A stretch of DNA of 64,000 nt from Allorhizobium borbori (GCF_014196535.1 NZ_JACIDU010000005.1:80225-144224); one strand, 5' to 3'. Shown: positions 23,904 through 33,216, counted from the stretch's first letter. Translations and numbers: made by a program. The notes: a model not told the origin generated them from the letters alone.

Positions 23904-25726
23904 TATCCACCCATTGAAAAGTTTGGGTCATCCCAGGGCGACGCGATCCGCACCCGCTCGCGGCAAAGGGCAATGCCCACCGACATGGCCTGTGACACCA
24001 TGCCGTCGATGCGCCCGAAGGCGTTTTCCTTGTCGAACATGCGATGGCCGGTGCGGTTTTCAGCGTAGACAACGCTGGCCGCGCAGTGATCAAGCATCGG
24101 ATTGTTCAGGATCTGCAACCGCTCTTCGTAGATCGCGTTTTCGAGCATGTTGATGCTGTGAGGCATCCACAGATAGATTTCCTGTTCGCCTTCCGGCGCG
24201 TCAGGAAGCTTGTCGATCACACGTTTCTGGAAGCCCTGCGGATGGATCGTCATCCGTGACGAAATGTCGGAATCGGGCAAATGCTCTTGCAACTGCTCAA
24301 GTCCGTATTGGTCACAACCGATTTCAAGCGGCGCATATTTGGCGCAGATCGATGCAATGGCATCGGCAAGCCATGAATATCGCAGCCGTTCGCCGGGCAC
24401 CGCCTCGATGTGACCGGCATCGCGCCAAAGATCATAGGGCGCTTGGTCCGTTTTTGCGCGCTCCAGCAGCGTATCGGCAGGAGTCCAGAACCATGTTTTT
24501 GACGCCAGACGCTCAGCATCCTTTGTCCGGTCGAGAACCCATGTCAGCGTGAAGGCCGTGAAATCGCGGGTGCGTGACAGGTCAAGGCCACCGTAACAGC
24601 CGACGCCAGAGGAAAGCAGCGCATCCAGATCGATTTTAGACTGGCAGGCCGTCCACTTTTCGCGCTTGATCGCCGCCCGAACCGATTGCGTCCATTCGCA
24701 AAAGTGCAAACGTGCAATGCCGTTGCGCTTTCCCGGCATCAAGCGAGCCTGATCGACAACGCCTTTAAGATACTTATGCGTTACCGTGACACCTAAAAGC
24801 GGGTTCGCCTTCACCCAACAAGACGGATCGTTTTCCCAATCGTCGCCATCATCGAGTGAGCAGACAAAAGCGAACGTCGTATCATCCTGCTTGATCCCCG
24901 CCGCAACCTCGATTGCATGCTTATGCTCTTCCCAGCAGACAGACTGCCTGTCGGAACCGGAGTTTGTTGCCATGACAAGTAACGGCTGCTCACGAAACTT
25001 GAAGCCGCGTTCCAGCATGTCGATGGTGTCGCGGTTCGGGTGTTCATGAACCTCATCGCACAGTGCACCGTGTGGCCGAGGGCCAGACTGCGCCTTGTCC
25101 GACGAGATCGGCTTGAAAATCCGCTTGTCGGTACGATTCTTCCGGCTGCGATAGGTCAACTGCCATACCGGGTTCTTGCCGGATTGAGAAATGCGAGAGG
25201 AGAGCTGCGGCGACTGATCGACCATCGACACCGCATCGCTAAACAGGACTTGCGCCTGTTCCTTTTTGGCAGCGGCGGCATAGATTTCAGCCCCCGGCTC
25301 ACCATCCGCGACCATCATCATGAGGCCGATACCGCCCAGCAGCGGCGACTTTCCGTTACCCTTGCCCTCTTCATCATAGAAGCGCCGGAACCGACGAAGG
25401 CCAGTTTCCGCCCACTTCCACCCGAACAGTGATCCGATGCGAAACTTTTGACTTGGATGAAGCTGAAACGGCACCCCCTGAAACTGCCCGCCGTTCAGAA
25501 ACAGCTTTGTCTCAAACCAGTCGATGCGCTTTTTCGCTTCCGCCAGATCGAAGACCAGGCCACGCGCTGGACCGTCGCGAAGGTCGAGAAGATGGCGACG
25601 GCAGGCATTGCGGACATGCGGCCCAGCAACAATGTCGCCCCGAACCACATCCGCCGCCCAGGCTGTCACCGGGTCCGAATCGTAATCGCTGGCCGGCACT
25701 TCAACATCAGTCGAAGCCGTCGCCAT
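23903..25726 (-). CDS. Terminase large subunit
   Basis: A 607-residue packaging motor of the HK97/P27-partner type. Walker A-like EGKGNGKSP lies near residue 125, Walker B GALCDEVHEH near 225, and the nuclease domain begins with GGLDLSRTRDFTAFTL near 385, whose Asp residues bind metal. The end SPWDDPNFSMGG is typical. ATG at 25726 (MATASTDVEV) overlaps the small subunit gene by 20 bp. Confidence 0.95.
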   Translation of the reverse strand: MATASTDVEVPASDYDSDPVTAWAADVVRGDIVAGPHVRNACRRHLLDLRDGPARGLVFDLAEAKKRIDWFETKLFLNGGQFQGVPFQLHPSQKFRIGSLFGWKWAETGLRRFRRFYDEEGKGNGKSPLLGGIGLMMMVADGEPGAEIYAAAAKKEQAQVLFSDAVSMVDQSPQLSSRISQSGKNPVWQLTYRSRKNRTDKRIFKPISSDKAQSGPRPHGALCDEVHEHPNRDTIDMLERGFKFREQPLLVMATNSGSDRQSVCWEEHKHAIEVAAGIKQDDTTFAFVCSLDDGDDWENDPSCWVKANPLLGVTVTHKYLKGVVDQARLMPGKRNGIARLHFCEWTQSVRAAIKREKWTACQSKIDLDALLSSGVGCYGGLDLSRTRDFTAFTLTWVLDRTKDAERLASKTWFWTPADTLLERAKTDQAPYDLWRDAGHIEAVPGERLRYSWLADAIASICAKYAPLEIGCDQYGLEQLQEHLPDSDISSRMTIHPQGFQKRVIDKLPDAPEGEQEIYLWMPHSINMLENAIYEERLQILNNPMLDHCAASVVYAENRTGHRMFDKENAFGRIDGMVSQAMSVGIALCRERVRIASPWDDPNFSMGG

Positions 25727-26174
25727 CGGCAAAATCGAATCCAAGCTGGCCGCCCCCCTGCAAACCACGTTCGGCGGATGGCGTCATTCCGAAGTCGCTT
25801 GCAAGCGCCCTGATCTGCCGCCATGTCTCGTTAAGTTGGCTCACTTCCGGCCTGCTCTTGAGCTGCTTCCCGTTGCGGGTCATTGTCTCGTAGGTTTCGC
25901 CACCCTCGCGCACATCGAGGCGCAACCGTTCGTGTCGGTCGATGGTGTGGCAAAGCAGTTCGAACATATAAACGTTCGTATCGTTCAGCCTGTTTTTCCG
26001 TGGATCACAGAGCGCCGGCGCAAGGCGATCCCAGATCGCCCGAACGGTAAACGGCATGTCATCGGGCCGAAGCTCGACAGAACGGGCCAGCGCCCGCGCC
26101 TCAAAATTCGATCCGCCACCGTCTTCCGGCTTGAGCGGAACAACGTTTTCACTCGAAGGTTTCCGCCCTTTCAT
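25707..26174 (-). CDS. Terminase small subunit (P27 family)
   Basis: A 155-residue DNA-recognition subunit with the P27-like start MKGRKPSSENVVPLKPEDG, the central helix DTNVYMFELLCHTIDRHERL, and the end QIRALASDFGMTPSAERGLQ, where the 'a-dfGmtPsaR' block is diagnostic. It recruits the large subunit to the packaging site, which may lie in the region just upstream (26180-26320). Confidence 0.9.
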   Translation of the reverse strand: MKGRKPSSENVVPLKPEDGGGSNFEARALARSVELRPDDMPFTVRAIWDRLAPALCDPRKNRLNDTNVYMFELLCHTIDRHERLRLDVREGGETYETMTRNGKQLKSRPEVSQLNETWRQIRALASDFGMTPSAERGLQGGGQLGFDFADGDGFD

Positions 26175-26320
26175 AGCTAAATACCTCTAATCATGTGGCT
26201 TTTTGTCTCTAATTTCCCAATTCCACACAGAAATGACAGACGCCGGTGCGCGAGGTGGATGGGTCTAGAGATCGAACCCACCCCCCCATGGGGAGGAGGG
26301 CGGATGGCCGAGGCATCGGT

Positions 26321-26650
26321 TCAGCGGTTCGCGGGGTGCGATGGATCGATGGGCCAACCGTCTTCGCCAACCGCCGTCGAGAAGCCGCGAAGTTCTTCCG
26401 CCTGCTTCGTCGCGTCGTGGTGTGGTTTGCAAAGGCTTTGGAAAGGCCCGTTCCAAAACTTGTCTGGATCGCCGTTATGCCGCTCAACGTGGTCGCACAC
26501 TTCCGCCACTTCGATCTTGCCTTGCAAGCGGCAGTAACGGCACAGCGGCTCAATGGCGAGTTGGTGCTTGCGGATGGCCTTCCATCGGGCGAGGCCATAC
26601 CAGCCACGCCAGGCGCGCGCCTCTTCCGACCGTCGATCAAATTTCCCCAT
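26321..26650 (-). CDS. HNH endonuclease (terminase-associated)
   Basis: A 109-residue HNH nuclease. Zinc Cys pair CRYC near residue 37, then AEVCDHVERHNGD with the first His pair near 50, and NGPFQSLCKPHHDATK near 67 giving the last Cys/His ligands. HNH proteins encoded next to terminase in HK97-like phages are needed for cos cleavage during packaging. ATG at 26650 (MGKFDRR) is preferred over a longer start. Confidence 0.88.
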   Translation of the reverse strand: MGKFDRRSEEARAWRGWYGLARWKAIRKHQLAIEPLCRYCRLQGKIEVAEVCDHVERHNGDPDKFWNGPFQSLCKPHHDATKQAEELRGFSTAVGEDGWPIDPSHPANR

Positions 26651-26853
26651 ACTCTTTAAACGAAAAAAGCCGACCATCTGGCCGGCTCATCAATCATCTA
26701 GGCATAGCTTGCGCACTGGCCTTGAAACGCTTTCCCGTGGTTCTGGGAGCGCAAGGCGGGGCCGGGGGAGAACAATCCACATCGGGCATCAAGCGCCCCG
26801 GTCAACCCATTATGCGGCAAAGAATCGATATGCCGCTCTCAATGTCCGATTCG
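26651..26853. other. Short intergenic gap upstream of the late operon
   Basis: About 200 bp between the NusG-like gene and the HNH gene. No reading frame of phage-like composition is seen. Antitermination or late-promoter elements would be expected here, but I cannot point to a specific one. A short repeat around GCCGACCATCTGGCCGGC (26669-26686) can fold into a hairpin. Confidence 0.4.
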
Positions 26854-27465
26854 TTACTTCCCAATGCGGATTGAGTCAATATCCAGCTCGACGGGCGTTG
26901 CCCGACCGAATATCTCAACGTCAACCTTCACCTTGTCGCCCTTGCCGACCAGCGCGCGCACCACAGCCTTGAACGAAGCGAACGGCCCGTGCGTCACAGT
27001 CACATGGCAGTCACGCCACCATGAACCGTCATCATCGCCTTGATCTTTCAGCCGTTTCGCCACGCTCAGCCGCAACCGTTCCATGATCCTTTCAGGCATG
27101 AGCGTGGGCACGCCGTCATGGCCCATCAGCCCCGAAAGGCGAGACGCTGACAGCAGTCCAACGAAGGCTTCATTCGTCGGGATAACCCGCACAAACAGAT
27201 AACCGCGAAATAGAGGCGTGTGGATAACTTGCGCCTTAAGCCCGCGCCGAGGTGGTCGCCGCTTCTTTTCCATCGGGCACCAGCACTCAATCCCCAGCGC
27301 TGAAAGATCGTCATAAATGCGGGCTTCCGTGCCCGGACGGCAGACGGCAACAATCCAGCGGGCCATTTTTTCGAAGCCCGGAACATCCTTGCACGCCATC
27401 CCCACAAGCCCCATCCGCGCACGCCGCTCCGCATCCGCCATCATCCGCCCATTACGTCCGTTCAT
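26854..27465 (-). CDS. NusG-like transcription antitermination protein
   Basis: A 203-residue NusG paralogue. Residues 38-120 match the NGN domain (WIVAVCRPGTEARIYDDLSA, then the Pro-rich EKKRRPPRRG loop and PLFRGYLFVRV), and the C terminus holds a KOW-type element (GKGDKVKVDVEIFGRATPVE). NusG paralogues (RfaH, LoaP type) let RNA polymerase read through terminators in selected operons. It is the last gene before the leftward late operon, which suggests it switches on late transcription. The start overlaps the gene before it by 14 bp. Confidence 0.85.
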   Translation of the reverse strand: MNGRNGRMMADAERRARMGLVGMACKDVPGFEKMARWIVAVCRPGTEARIYDDLSALGIECWCPMEKKRRPPRRGLKAQVIHTPLFRGYLFVRVIPTNEAFVGLLSASRLSGLMGHDGVPTLMPERIMERLRLSVAKRLKDQGDDDGSWWRDCHVTVTHGPFASFKAVVRALVGKGDKVKVDVEIFGRATPVELDIDSIRIGK

Positions 27466-28603
27466 GGAAAACCCCCGCTGCCTGCACTTCGAAAGCGGCA
27501 AGAGCTGCCGCCACGGCCTCATCAAGATCGCCGTCCAGACTGGCGACACGCGGGAAAAACAGCCCTTTCCCGATAGGCGATGGAAGCGGCCAGTCCCGCG
27601 CTTCCGCAAGCCGCGCCCATGCTGCGAAAAGCAGGCTTTCGGTCGCCACCCAGACGAAGAGATCGCCAAGCGGCTCGACATGGGCAGGGCAGAAGAACGA
27701 ACGTTTTTCATGCCACAACGAAACCATGCGATTGGCGGCAGGCCACCCGAACTTGCGGCGCTTCTCGCGCACAAGCTGTTCGCGGGTCCGCGACCCGTCC
27801 GCAATCATCTTTTCCTCAAGGCCGGTAAAGGTCACGGCGCTGACAGCCGGTTGCAGCAATCGCCAGAAATAGCAGGCCATCCAGAGCGGCCCCTTAAACG
27901 CCGCCTTCACCTGCACGCCGTCGCTTTCCCAAATCCGCCGCCTCAGCGCCGTTTCAGGCCCGCAAAGTTTGGTCTTGTCTCGCACCGTCCGCAAGTATCT
28001 AGGCGTCAGCACAAGCGCTGCCTCGCGCTGCGCATCCGTCAGGCCCCGCCACAGCCGCAAAGCCGCAATGCCGTCTTTCTTCCGTGATCTTCGCGGCCAC
28101 AGCGCGGCCCACTTGCGAAACTGGCCGTCGATTTTCCGCCTGTCCGGTTCGGCAATCTCGCGCACGCCTGCGCGCGCAGATGGAGAGATTCTTGGAGTGG
28201 TATTATCTTGGGTCAATGGCTGACCCACCTTTGCACTGTCAATTGACCCACCTTCGACCATGGTTTCGGCCTCCGTCGTTTCGAGGGGATAAGCGTGAGA
28301 TTGTTCGTCGGGCCAGCGCGCATAATAGGATTTGCGCCGCCATTTTTGCCCGTGCAGACCAGCCGAGCCGATGGGCAGGACGGAAACCCATCCCGCCGCC
28401 GCTGCAAGCTCCAGATGATGACGAACTGTGTTCTTGGAAAGCGACGTGGCTTCGCAAAGGTCTTTGATGGATGGAAAGCAGGAATCGCCATCCTCATCCA
28501 TAAAATAGCTCAGCTTTGAAAGGACGTGCTTTGTCGAAGCTGAAAACGCGGAATTGGCAACCGCACGCCGCCATTTCCACACGCGGGAAACCGGCTTTTT
28601 CAT
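27452..28603 (-). CDS. Winged-helix replication/regulatory-type phage protein
   Basis: A 383-residue protein. Residues 15-90 form a helix-turn-helix typical of phage replication organisers (STKHVLSKLSYFMDEDGDSC, FPSIKDLCEATSLSKNTVRH, then the recognition helix and wing). The centre has DGQFRKWAALWPRRS-type helices and the rest is unassigned. It may act in phage DNA replication, as lambda O analogues do, or in regulation. It overlaps both neighbours. Confidence 0.7.
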   Translation of the reverse strand: MKKPVSRVWKWRRAVANSAFSASTKHVLSKLSYFMDEDGDSCFPSIKDLCEATSLSKNTVRHHLELAAAAGWVSVLPIGSAGLHGQKWRRKSYYARWPDEQSHAYPLETTEAETMVEGGSIDSAKVGQPLTQDNTTPRISPSARAGVREIAEPDRRKIDGQFRKWAALWPRRSRKKDGIAALRLWRGLTDAQREAALVLTPRYLRTVRDKTKLCGPETALRRRIWESDGVQVKAAFKGPLWMACYFWRLLQPAVSAVTFTGLEEKMIADGSRTREQLVREKRRKFGWPAANRMVSLWHEKRSFFCPAHVEPLGDLFVWVATESLLFAAWARLAEARDWPLPSPIGKGLFFPRVASLDGDLDEAVAAALAAFEVQAAGVFHERT

Positions 28604-28902
28604 TCGCTACCATCCCGTTCCGGAACATAGGCCTTCTGCCGCAGCATTGCCCGGCATTCCTCAAGGAGTTCAATATGATGCGACTTCAATTCGCCGCGAT
28701 CATCCCGAACGGCATTCAGTGCGGAATGACGCACGTCGAGACAGTCAAGACCAAGCCGAAAACGTGCCGACAGCAGAACTGCCCGAATGGCCGAGTAATC
28801 GCGCGCAATCATCCCGTCAGAGGCATCGAGAAGCCAAAGCGCCCGGTCCTGATCCCGGTCAAAGTCTGCAAGAATATCGACGGTTGGGAGAAATCCGCTC
28901 AT
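28600..28902 (-). CDS. Hypothetical early phage protein
   Basis: A 100-residue, mostly helical, acidic protein with no motif I recognise. It overlaps both neighbours by 4 bp, so it is clearly part of the early operon. It contains two Cys residues and three His residues without a metal-site spacing. Confidence 0.65.
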   Translation of the reverse strand: MSGFLPTVDILADFDRDQDRALWLLDASDGMIARDYSAIRAVLLSARFRLGLDCLDVRHSALNAVRDDRGELKSHHIELLEECRAMLRQKAYVPERDGSE

Positions 28903-30806
28903 GCCGCCCGCCTTTCATCCCGCGCCAGATGGCCAGCATTCGCCGCCACAAGCGCCCGCGCAACCGGTGGCGAAACGCTGTTGCCAACGCAGGAAACCTG
29001 AACCGATTTCGAGAAGGGAACCCACACCGGCCCACCATCCGGGCCAGTGCAGGAATGGTCGTAATGCCCATCAATGCGGTAATCGCGCGGAAAGCCCTGC
29101 ATGCTGTAAAGCTCACGCGGCGTGAGCATCCGCATGCCGATATCGACCACGACAAAGGTCACGCCGTTGACTTCCAACGTCACAAACTCGCGATCATCCC
29201 AGAAGCCGTAAGACCGAAGGAACGCAGCCACGGCACGCGCCCGCTCTTCCTGCGCCGCCGTGAAGGGCGGAACGTCAATCGTCGCCTCGATGTGGCCGAA
29301 GCGATCACGCGTCGTCAGCGTCCGTCCCGGCTCATCCTCACGCGATCCATCGCCCGTGCCATAGTATGACTGGAGATAAGGCGTCACGAGCTGCGACTTG
29401 CCGCCGCCATCCGCCATCACTGTCCGGCCCGGTCCATCCAGCGCGTGGCCAGTCCCCGTGCCAAACTGCCGGGCGATATAGGCCGAGACAACGCTTTGAT
29501 GGGAACCGGTTTGCGTGATAGTCGAAAGCGGCGCGGTCACTTCCCGCCCCGGATTAACACCACCCTCACGCCGGGAATCGTTGTTCTGTTGCGCCATATG
29601 CGCAAAGAAAACAGAGTTCTGATCCTTTCGGCTGGCCGTGACCGTATGAAGCGGCCCGTCAGCAGCGCGGCACGAACCGCCATGCTGCGCGGCGGTCAGA
29701 ACGGGAGCAATCAATCCATGCCTGTTCTCTGTCGTGATGACCCGCACAGGTTCATCAATGGGTGCCGCCCGCGTTTGACCACCCTGCCCCGGACCATAGA
29801 ACGCGGAAAGATGGGGCGAAACCAATGCCTTTTCCCCGCGATGCGCGCCGGTAATCGTATTGATCGGGCAATCCAGCGGCTCGATCCGCCCGCCATGTGT
29901 CAGGTTGACGAGGAACGGCCTATCCGCCCGCAGCACATAACGGTCGAAGCCGCGCGCAATGCGATGCATGGTGTTGTCAGCCAAAGGCCGTAGCGCCCGC
30001 AGCCCCCACTTGGCGAAAATTTCGTCAGCACTGTCGAAGATCGACGGGCACGGAATGGACCAGTCGATAGAATTGGCACACCATTCATAGGGCAGCTTGC
30101 GGCCCGCGATCACATCCGGATCGTCCGGCTTGCCGTGCGTCGGTTTCGGCCAGACGATCTTTTTGCCATCGAAACGCATGATGACAAAAAGCCGCTTGCG
30201 GATCGTCTCCGCACCATAATCGCAGGCCCGCAGTTCACGGCTTTCGATCTTCGCGCCGAGACTGCGCAGCTTGCGACACCATTTCTGATAGGTTTCGCCC
30301 TTGCGTTCAGGATCGGGCATCAGGCCCTTTTCCGTCATCTTGAGCGGCCCGTAATCCTTGAACTCCTCGACATTCTCCATGATGACGAGATCGACCTTGC
30401 CGCCGGATTTCTGGATACGCTCGATCCAGCCGGGAATGATCCAGCAGAGGTCGCGGATATTGCGCTCGACGGGTTTGCCGCCCTTGGCCTTCGAGAAATG
30501 CTTGCAATCCGGCGAGAACCACGCCAGCCCGATGTGCTTTCCCGCCAGATAGTCGAGCGGATCAACCTTGTAGACGTTTTCCGAAAGATGCAGCGTCTCA
30601 GGATGATTGACGGCATGCAGCGCCAACGCCGCTGCATTGTGGTTGATGGCAATGTCTGGCGAACGGCCCAGCGCCATTTCGATCCCAGTCGAAGCGCCGC
30701 CGCCGCCTGCGAAACTGTCGATAATGATCGGTTCCCCCTGCGGGACATTCGGTGCGGAGAGGCCAGCCAGGAGCGTACCGGCGAGAAGGGTTTCACGAAA
30801 CATCAC
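28899..30806 (-). CDS. DNA cytosine-5 methyltransferase
   Basis: A 635-residue enzyme expected to methylate cytosine C5 in DNA. Motif I DSFAGGGGAS near residue 30; motif IV WFSPDCKHFSK near 96 with the catalytic Cys in a Ser-Pro-Asp-Cys form rather than Pro-Cys; motif VI MENVEEF near 142; motif VIII ETIRKRLFVI near 203; a long target-recognition region (about 250-540); motif IX-like RELYSMQGFP and motif X CVGNSVSPP near the end. No restriction gene is adjacent, so it is likely an orphan, protective methylase. It overlaps its neighbours by 4 bp. Confidence 0.93.
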   Translation of the reverse strand: MMFRETLLAGTLLAGLSAPNVPQGEPIIIDSFAGGGGASTGIEMALGRSPDIAINHNAAALALHAVNHPETLHLSENVYKVDPLDYLAGKHIGLAWFSPDCKHFSKAKGGKPVERNIRDLCWIIPGWIERIQKSGGKVDLVIMENVEEFKDYGPLKMTEKGLMPDPERKGETYQKWCRKLRSLGAKIESRELRACDYGAETIRKRLFVIMRFDGKKIVWPKPTHGKPDDPDVIAGRKLPYEWCANSIDWSIPCPSIFDSADEIFAKWGLRALRPLADNTMHRIARGFDRYVLRADRPFLVNLTHGGRIEPLDCPINTITGAHRGEKALVSPHLSAFYGPGQGGQTRAAPIDEPVRVITTENRHGLIAPVLTAAQHGGSCRAADGPLHTVTASRKDQNSVFFAHMAQQNNDSRREGGVNPGREVTAPLSTITQTGSHQSVVSAYIARQFGTGTGHALDGPGRTVMADGGGKSQLVTPYLQSYYGTGDGSREDEPGRTLTTRDRFGHIEATIDVPPFTAAQEERARAVAAFLRSYGFWDDREFVTLEVNGVTFVVVDIGMRMLTPRELYSMQGFPRDYRIDGHYDHSCTGPDGGPVWVPFSKSVQVSCVGNSVSPPVARALVAANAGHLARDERRAA

Positions 30807-31054
30807 GCCGCACCCCGCGAAAATTCCCGCTCCAGCGCCGACGCCGCCACCCGGCTAGGGGCCGGGCATTGGTCGCGGTTGCTCACCTCAATTTCAGCAT
30901 CGCCAAACGTCGAAAAAACAGCGCTGCATTCAAACCGCACACGCGCCGATTTCTCTTCCGTGCCCCAGCGCGTGAAATCCGCCTTAGCAGACCCACACAC
31001 CGGGCAGTTGCTCAAAAGGGCCAGCACATCGGCCCGCAGCATTGGTTCAGCCAT
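30803..31054 (-). CDS. Small protein with N-terminal Cys pair
   Basis: An 83-residue protein with CPVCG near residue 17 and further Cys residues at about 41 and 62, a likely incomplete or irregular zinc site. 'Lar-like' restriction alleviation proteins have a similar start (L-NCPFCG) and size, so an anti-restriction role is possible but not shown. It overlaps the methyltransferase genes on both sides. Confidence 0.6.
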   Translation of the reverse strand: MAEPMLRADVLALLSNCPVCGSAKADFTRWGTEEKSARVRFECSAVFSTFGDAEIEVSNRDQCPAPSRVAASALEREFSRGAA

Positions 31055-32258
31055 GGGCCACCTCTTCTTTCCCGTTCTCGGCGGCCTCAAAGCCCCAGAA
31101 TTCCCAATCGCCATTCAGCCGCACGTCGCCAGCCGCAAGGCTTTCGCGCCGGTTGAATAGCTCCAGTTTCTTGAGGCCCTTGAACTGCCGTTCGATCTGT
31201 TCGGCAAACCACACCGGCTTGCGGCTGTGTTCGGTCTTGCGTTCGGAATAGAGGCTTGGCGGGTTCTCGCCGGGCACGGGCGCAATCGAGATCGGCCCGC
31301 GCTTGCCAATCAAAAGCAGCTCGTGGCAATCGCGCACATGCCGCCCCATGCCGGGGTCAACCTTGTCCCAGACCATGCAGGTCACATAGGTAAAGCCCCA
31401 TGCCTCAAGCACTTCGATCCCGTGATGCACGCGGTTCGCAGGCACCCAAAGGAAGCATTCCGCCGAGGCCGTCGCGGGACTTTTGTCGCCCGCGCACAGC
31501 GCCTTGATTTCATCGAGCGACATGGCCGGATATTTCAGGCCCTTGTCCTGCCCCGTTTCATCGCTCCAGGCTTCCTGTTGCCACGGCGGATCGGCATAAA
31601 TCACAGGGAAGGCCGCACGCGGCATTTCACCGGCCACGCGTCGCCCGTGGGCGGAAATGGCAGCGAGCAGACCCACGCGCGTTTCCCGGCTCACCCGCAT
31701 CTGTTCCGTGCGGATCGCCTTTGCCACCTTTTTCAGTTCCGGCACATCGCGGGTCGGCGGCATGAACATTGTCCGCATGGAACGCGACCGACCATCGCGC
31801 CCCACGGTTTTTTCCAACTGGGGAATTTCCCCAGTTGAAGCCATGTCCTTGCGCACCGCCGAAACGGTCTTGTGATCGACACCCACCGCCGAGGCAATCG
31901 CCCGGCTCGACTTGGCAGGCGAAGCCTTAAGCCAAGCCTGAACGGCCTTTTTCTTTTCCGCCTGCGAAAGCTGGCGACGGTTGACGTTCAGCGAAAGGGC
32001 GTGCGCCCGCTTTTCATCCTCGCTCAACCCCTTGCGGATAAAGCGCGGCGGATCGGTAATGCCGAGTTCTTGGCAAATCGCGGCCCGGTGATGACCATCG
32101 AGAACAGCGCCCTTTTCGTCGTACTCGATAGGAACCAGAACGCCACGGACGGCAATGTCCGCTTTCAGCGCGGCATAATCCTCGTCGGAAAGTGGCGGCA
32201 TGACCTGATAAGGCCCATCAACGGAAGGCCGCGCGGCGATAACCTCCACCGCCGTCAT
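31047..32258 (-). CDS. ParB/Srx-like domain fused to MT-A70 adenine methyltransferase
   Basis: A 403-residue two-domain protein. Residues 10-120 form a ParB/sulfiredoxin-like domain (GAVLDGHHRAAICQELG near 50, then RRQLSQAEKKKAVQAWL and an HTH around 115). Residues 215-370 form an MT-A70-like N6-adenine methyltransferase with the catalytic DPPW in VIYADPPWQQEAW, and ECFLWVPANRVHHGIEVLEA downstream. Such fusions in phages probably bind specific sites and methylate adenine in DNA. With the C5 methylase two genes later, the phage could modify two bases. Confidence 0.88.
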   Translation of the reverse strand: MTAVEVIAARPSVDGPYQVMPPLSDEDYAALKADIAVRGVLVPIEYDEKGAVLDGHHRAAICQELGITDPPRFIRKGLSEDEKRAHALSLNVNRRQLSQAEKKKAVQAWLKASPAKSSRAIASAVGVDHKTVSAVRKDMASTGEIPQLEKTVGRDGRSRSMRTMFMPPTRDVPELKKVAKAIRTEQMRVSRETRVGLLAAISAHGRRVAGEMPRAAFPVIYADPPWQQEAWSDETGQDKGLKYPAMSLDEIKALCAGDKSPATASAECFLWVPANRVHHGIEVLEAWGFTYVTCMVWDKVDPGMGRHVRDCHELLLIGKRGPISIAPVPGENPPSLYSERKTEHSRKPVWFAEQIERQFKGLKKLELFNRRESLAAGDVRLNGDWEFWGFEAAENGKEEVAHG

Positions 32259-32428
32259 TCCACACCCCCAATCCCGCACAAATGCCGGTCCACAATCGCA
32301 ATCGCGGTCACAACCCGCTCCACCGGCAACCGGCGCAACAGGCGGGCAGCAACCAGCGGAGAAACCCCGGAATGGCTGTCGGCCAGCGCCGAGCGAACAT
32401 CTTTCGGAAGGCTGTCGAAAACGCCCAT
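32255..32428 (-). CDS. Small early protein
   Basis: A 57-residue protein starting MGVFDSLPKDVRSALADSHS. Its ATG overlaps the stop of the upstream gene (TGATG) with GAGGTG just upstream, and its stop overlaps the ParB/MT-A70 start. The protein is helical. Function unknown. Confidence 0.6.
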   Translation of the reverse strand: MGVFDSLPKDVRSALADSHSGVSPLVAARLLRRLPVERVVTAIAIVDRHLCGIGGVE

Positions 32429-32688
32429 CACTCGCACCTCGCAAGCCGGTCGAGATAGGCATTGCCCCGGTCGGTCAGCTCCAGGCGCTTGTTGCTGCCC
32501 CCCGCCGCCATCCGCACAAACCCACGGCAGCGCAAAAGCGCGCCGAGCCGGGCCGTATAATTGCGGCTCATGTCGCGGCGAAGGTAAAGCCGCCCACCGC
32601 GCGCCCGCAGTTCCCACATCAGCCGCCGCGCTTCCGGTATGAGCGGACGAAAATCGAACCCGAAAAGCTCGGAAGAAAGAGGAGCCAT
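32428..32688 (-). CDS. Small winged-helix-like early protein
   Basis: An 86-residue basic protein. The region MSRNYTARLGALLRCRGFVR followed by ELTDRGNAYLDRLA looks like a winged-helix unit with a typical 'L-T-.-.-G-.-.-.-L' wing ending. It overlaps both neighbours by 1-3 bp. A DNA-binding role is inferred only from this pattern. Confidence 0.6.
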   Translation of the reverse strand: MAPLSSELFGFDFRPLIPEARRLMWELRARGGRLYLRRDMSRNYTARLGALLRCRGFVRMAAGGSNKRLELTDRGNAYLDRLARCE

Positions 32689-33185
32689 CACGCACCCCCG
32701 TCGCGGTCAGCCGCCGCCTTGGCAAGCGCGCCGTCACAGGCCGCAATGCCCTTTTCCGCCATGTCCTTCACATCGACGAACTCGCGGCGAATGGACTGGA
32801 GTTCCGCAGGCGTGCGCGTGCCGTCCGCATCGGCATCGACAAAGGCCATGGTCAGGTGCGAAAGCTCGACCATAAGCCCGGCCTTTGCGGTATCGAGGCA
32901 ACCGCCGACCAACAGGCCACCCTCGCCCGAAACCATGTCAGCCCCGATATTGGCAGCAGCAGCGCGGGAAACCACGGCCCGCTCAACATCGGTTTCCAGC
33001 ACCATCACGGCCCAAAGCGGCATCAGCGCACCGTCTTCAAGATTGAACCATGTGCCGACAAGCGAGGGTGAAACCTCCAGCACCATAGCCGTGCGCTGAA
33101 TACCGCCCGCCCGCTTGATAAGATCGCGCTGCGCGCCCTTGACCGCGAAAAACCACGGCTGCTTTTTGATGTCTTCTTTCTTCAT
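32688..33185 (-). CDS. Phage regulatory protein, CII-like
   Basis: A 165-residue protein. Residues 14-60 resemble the DNA-binding start of phage CII-type regulators (AQRDLIKRAGGIQRTAMVLE, then SPSLVGTWFN and MPLWAVMVLE). The C-terminal half is helical and acidic. ATG at 33185 (MKKEDIKKQPW). A perfect 10 bp inverted repeat lies 32 bp upstream and may be its operator. CII proteins activate repressor synthesis on infection; here the assignment is by pattern and place. Confidence 0.6.
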   Translation of the reverse strand: MKKEDIKKQPWFFAVKGAQRDLIKRAGGIQRTAMVLEVSPSLVGTWFNLEDGALMPLWAVMVLETDVERAVVSRAAAANIGADMVSGEGGLLVGGCLDTAKAGLMVELSHLTMAFVDADADGTRTPAELQSIRREFVDVKDMAEKGIAACDGALAKAAADRDGGA

Positions 33186-33216
33186 GGCCCAAACTCCAGA
33201 TGTGCGGAAACGCAAC

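Noticed and set aside
28899-32258. A restriction-modification system
   Set aside because: Two methyltransferases are present but no restriction endonuclease. The only nuclease nearby is the HNH gene beside terminase, which has a packaging role.
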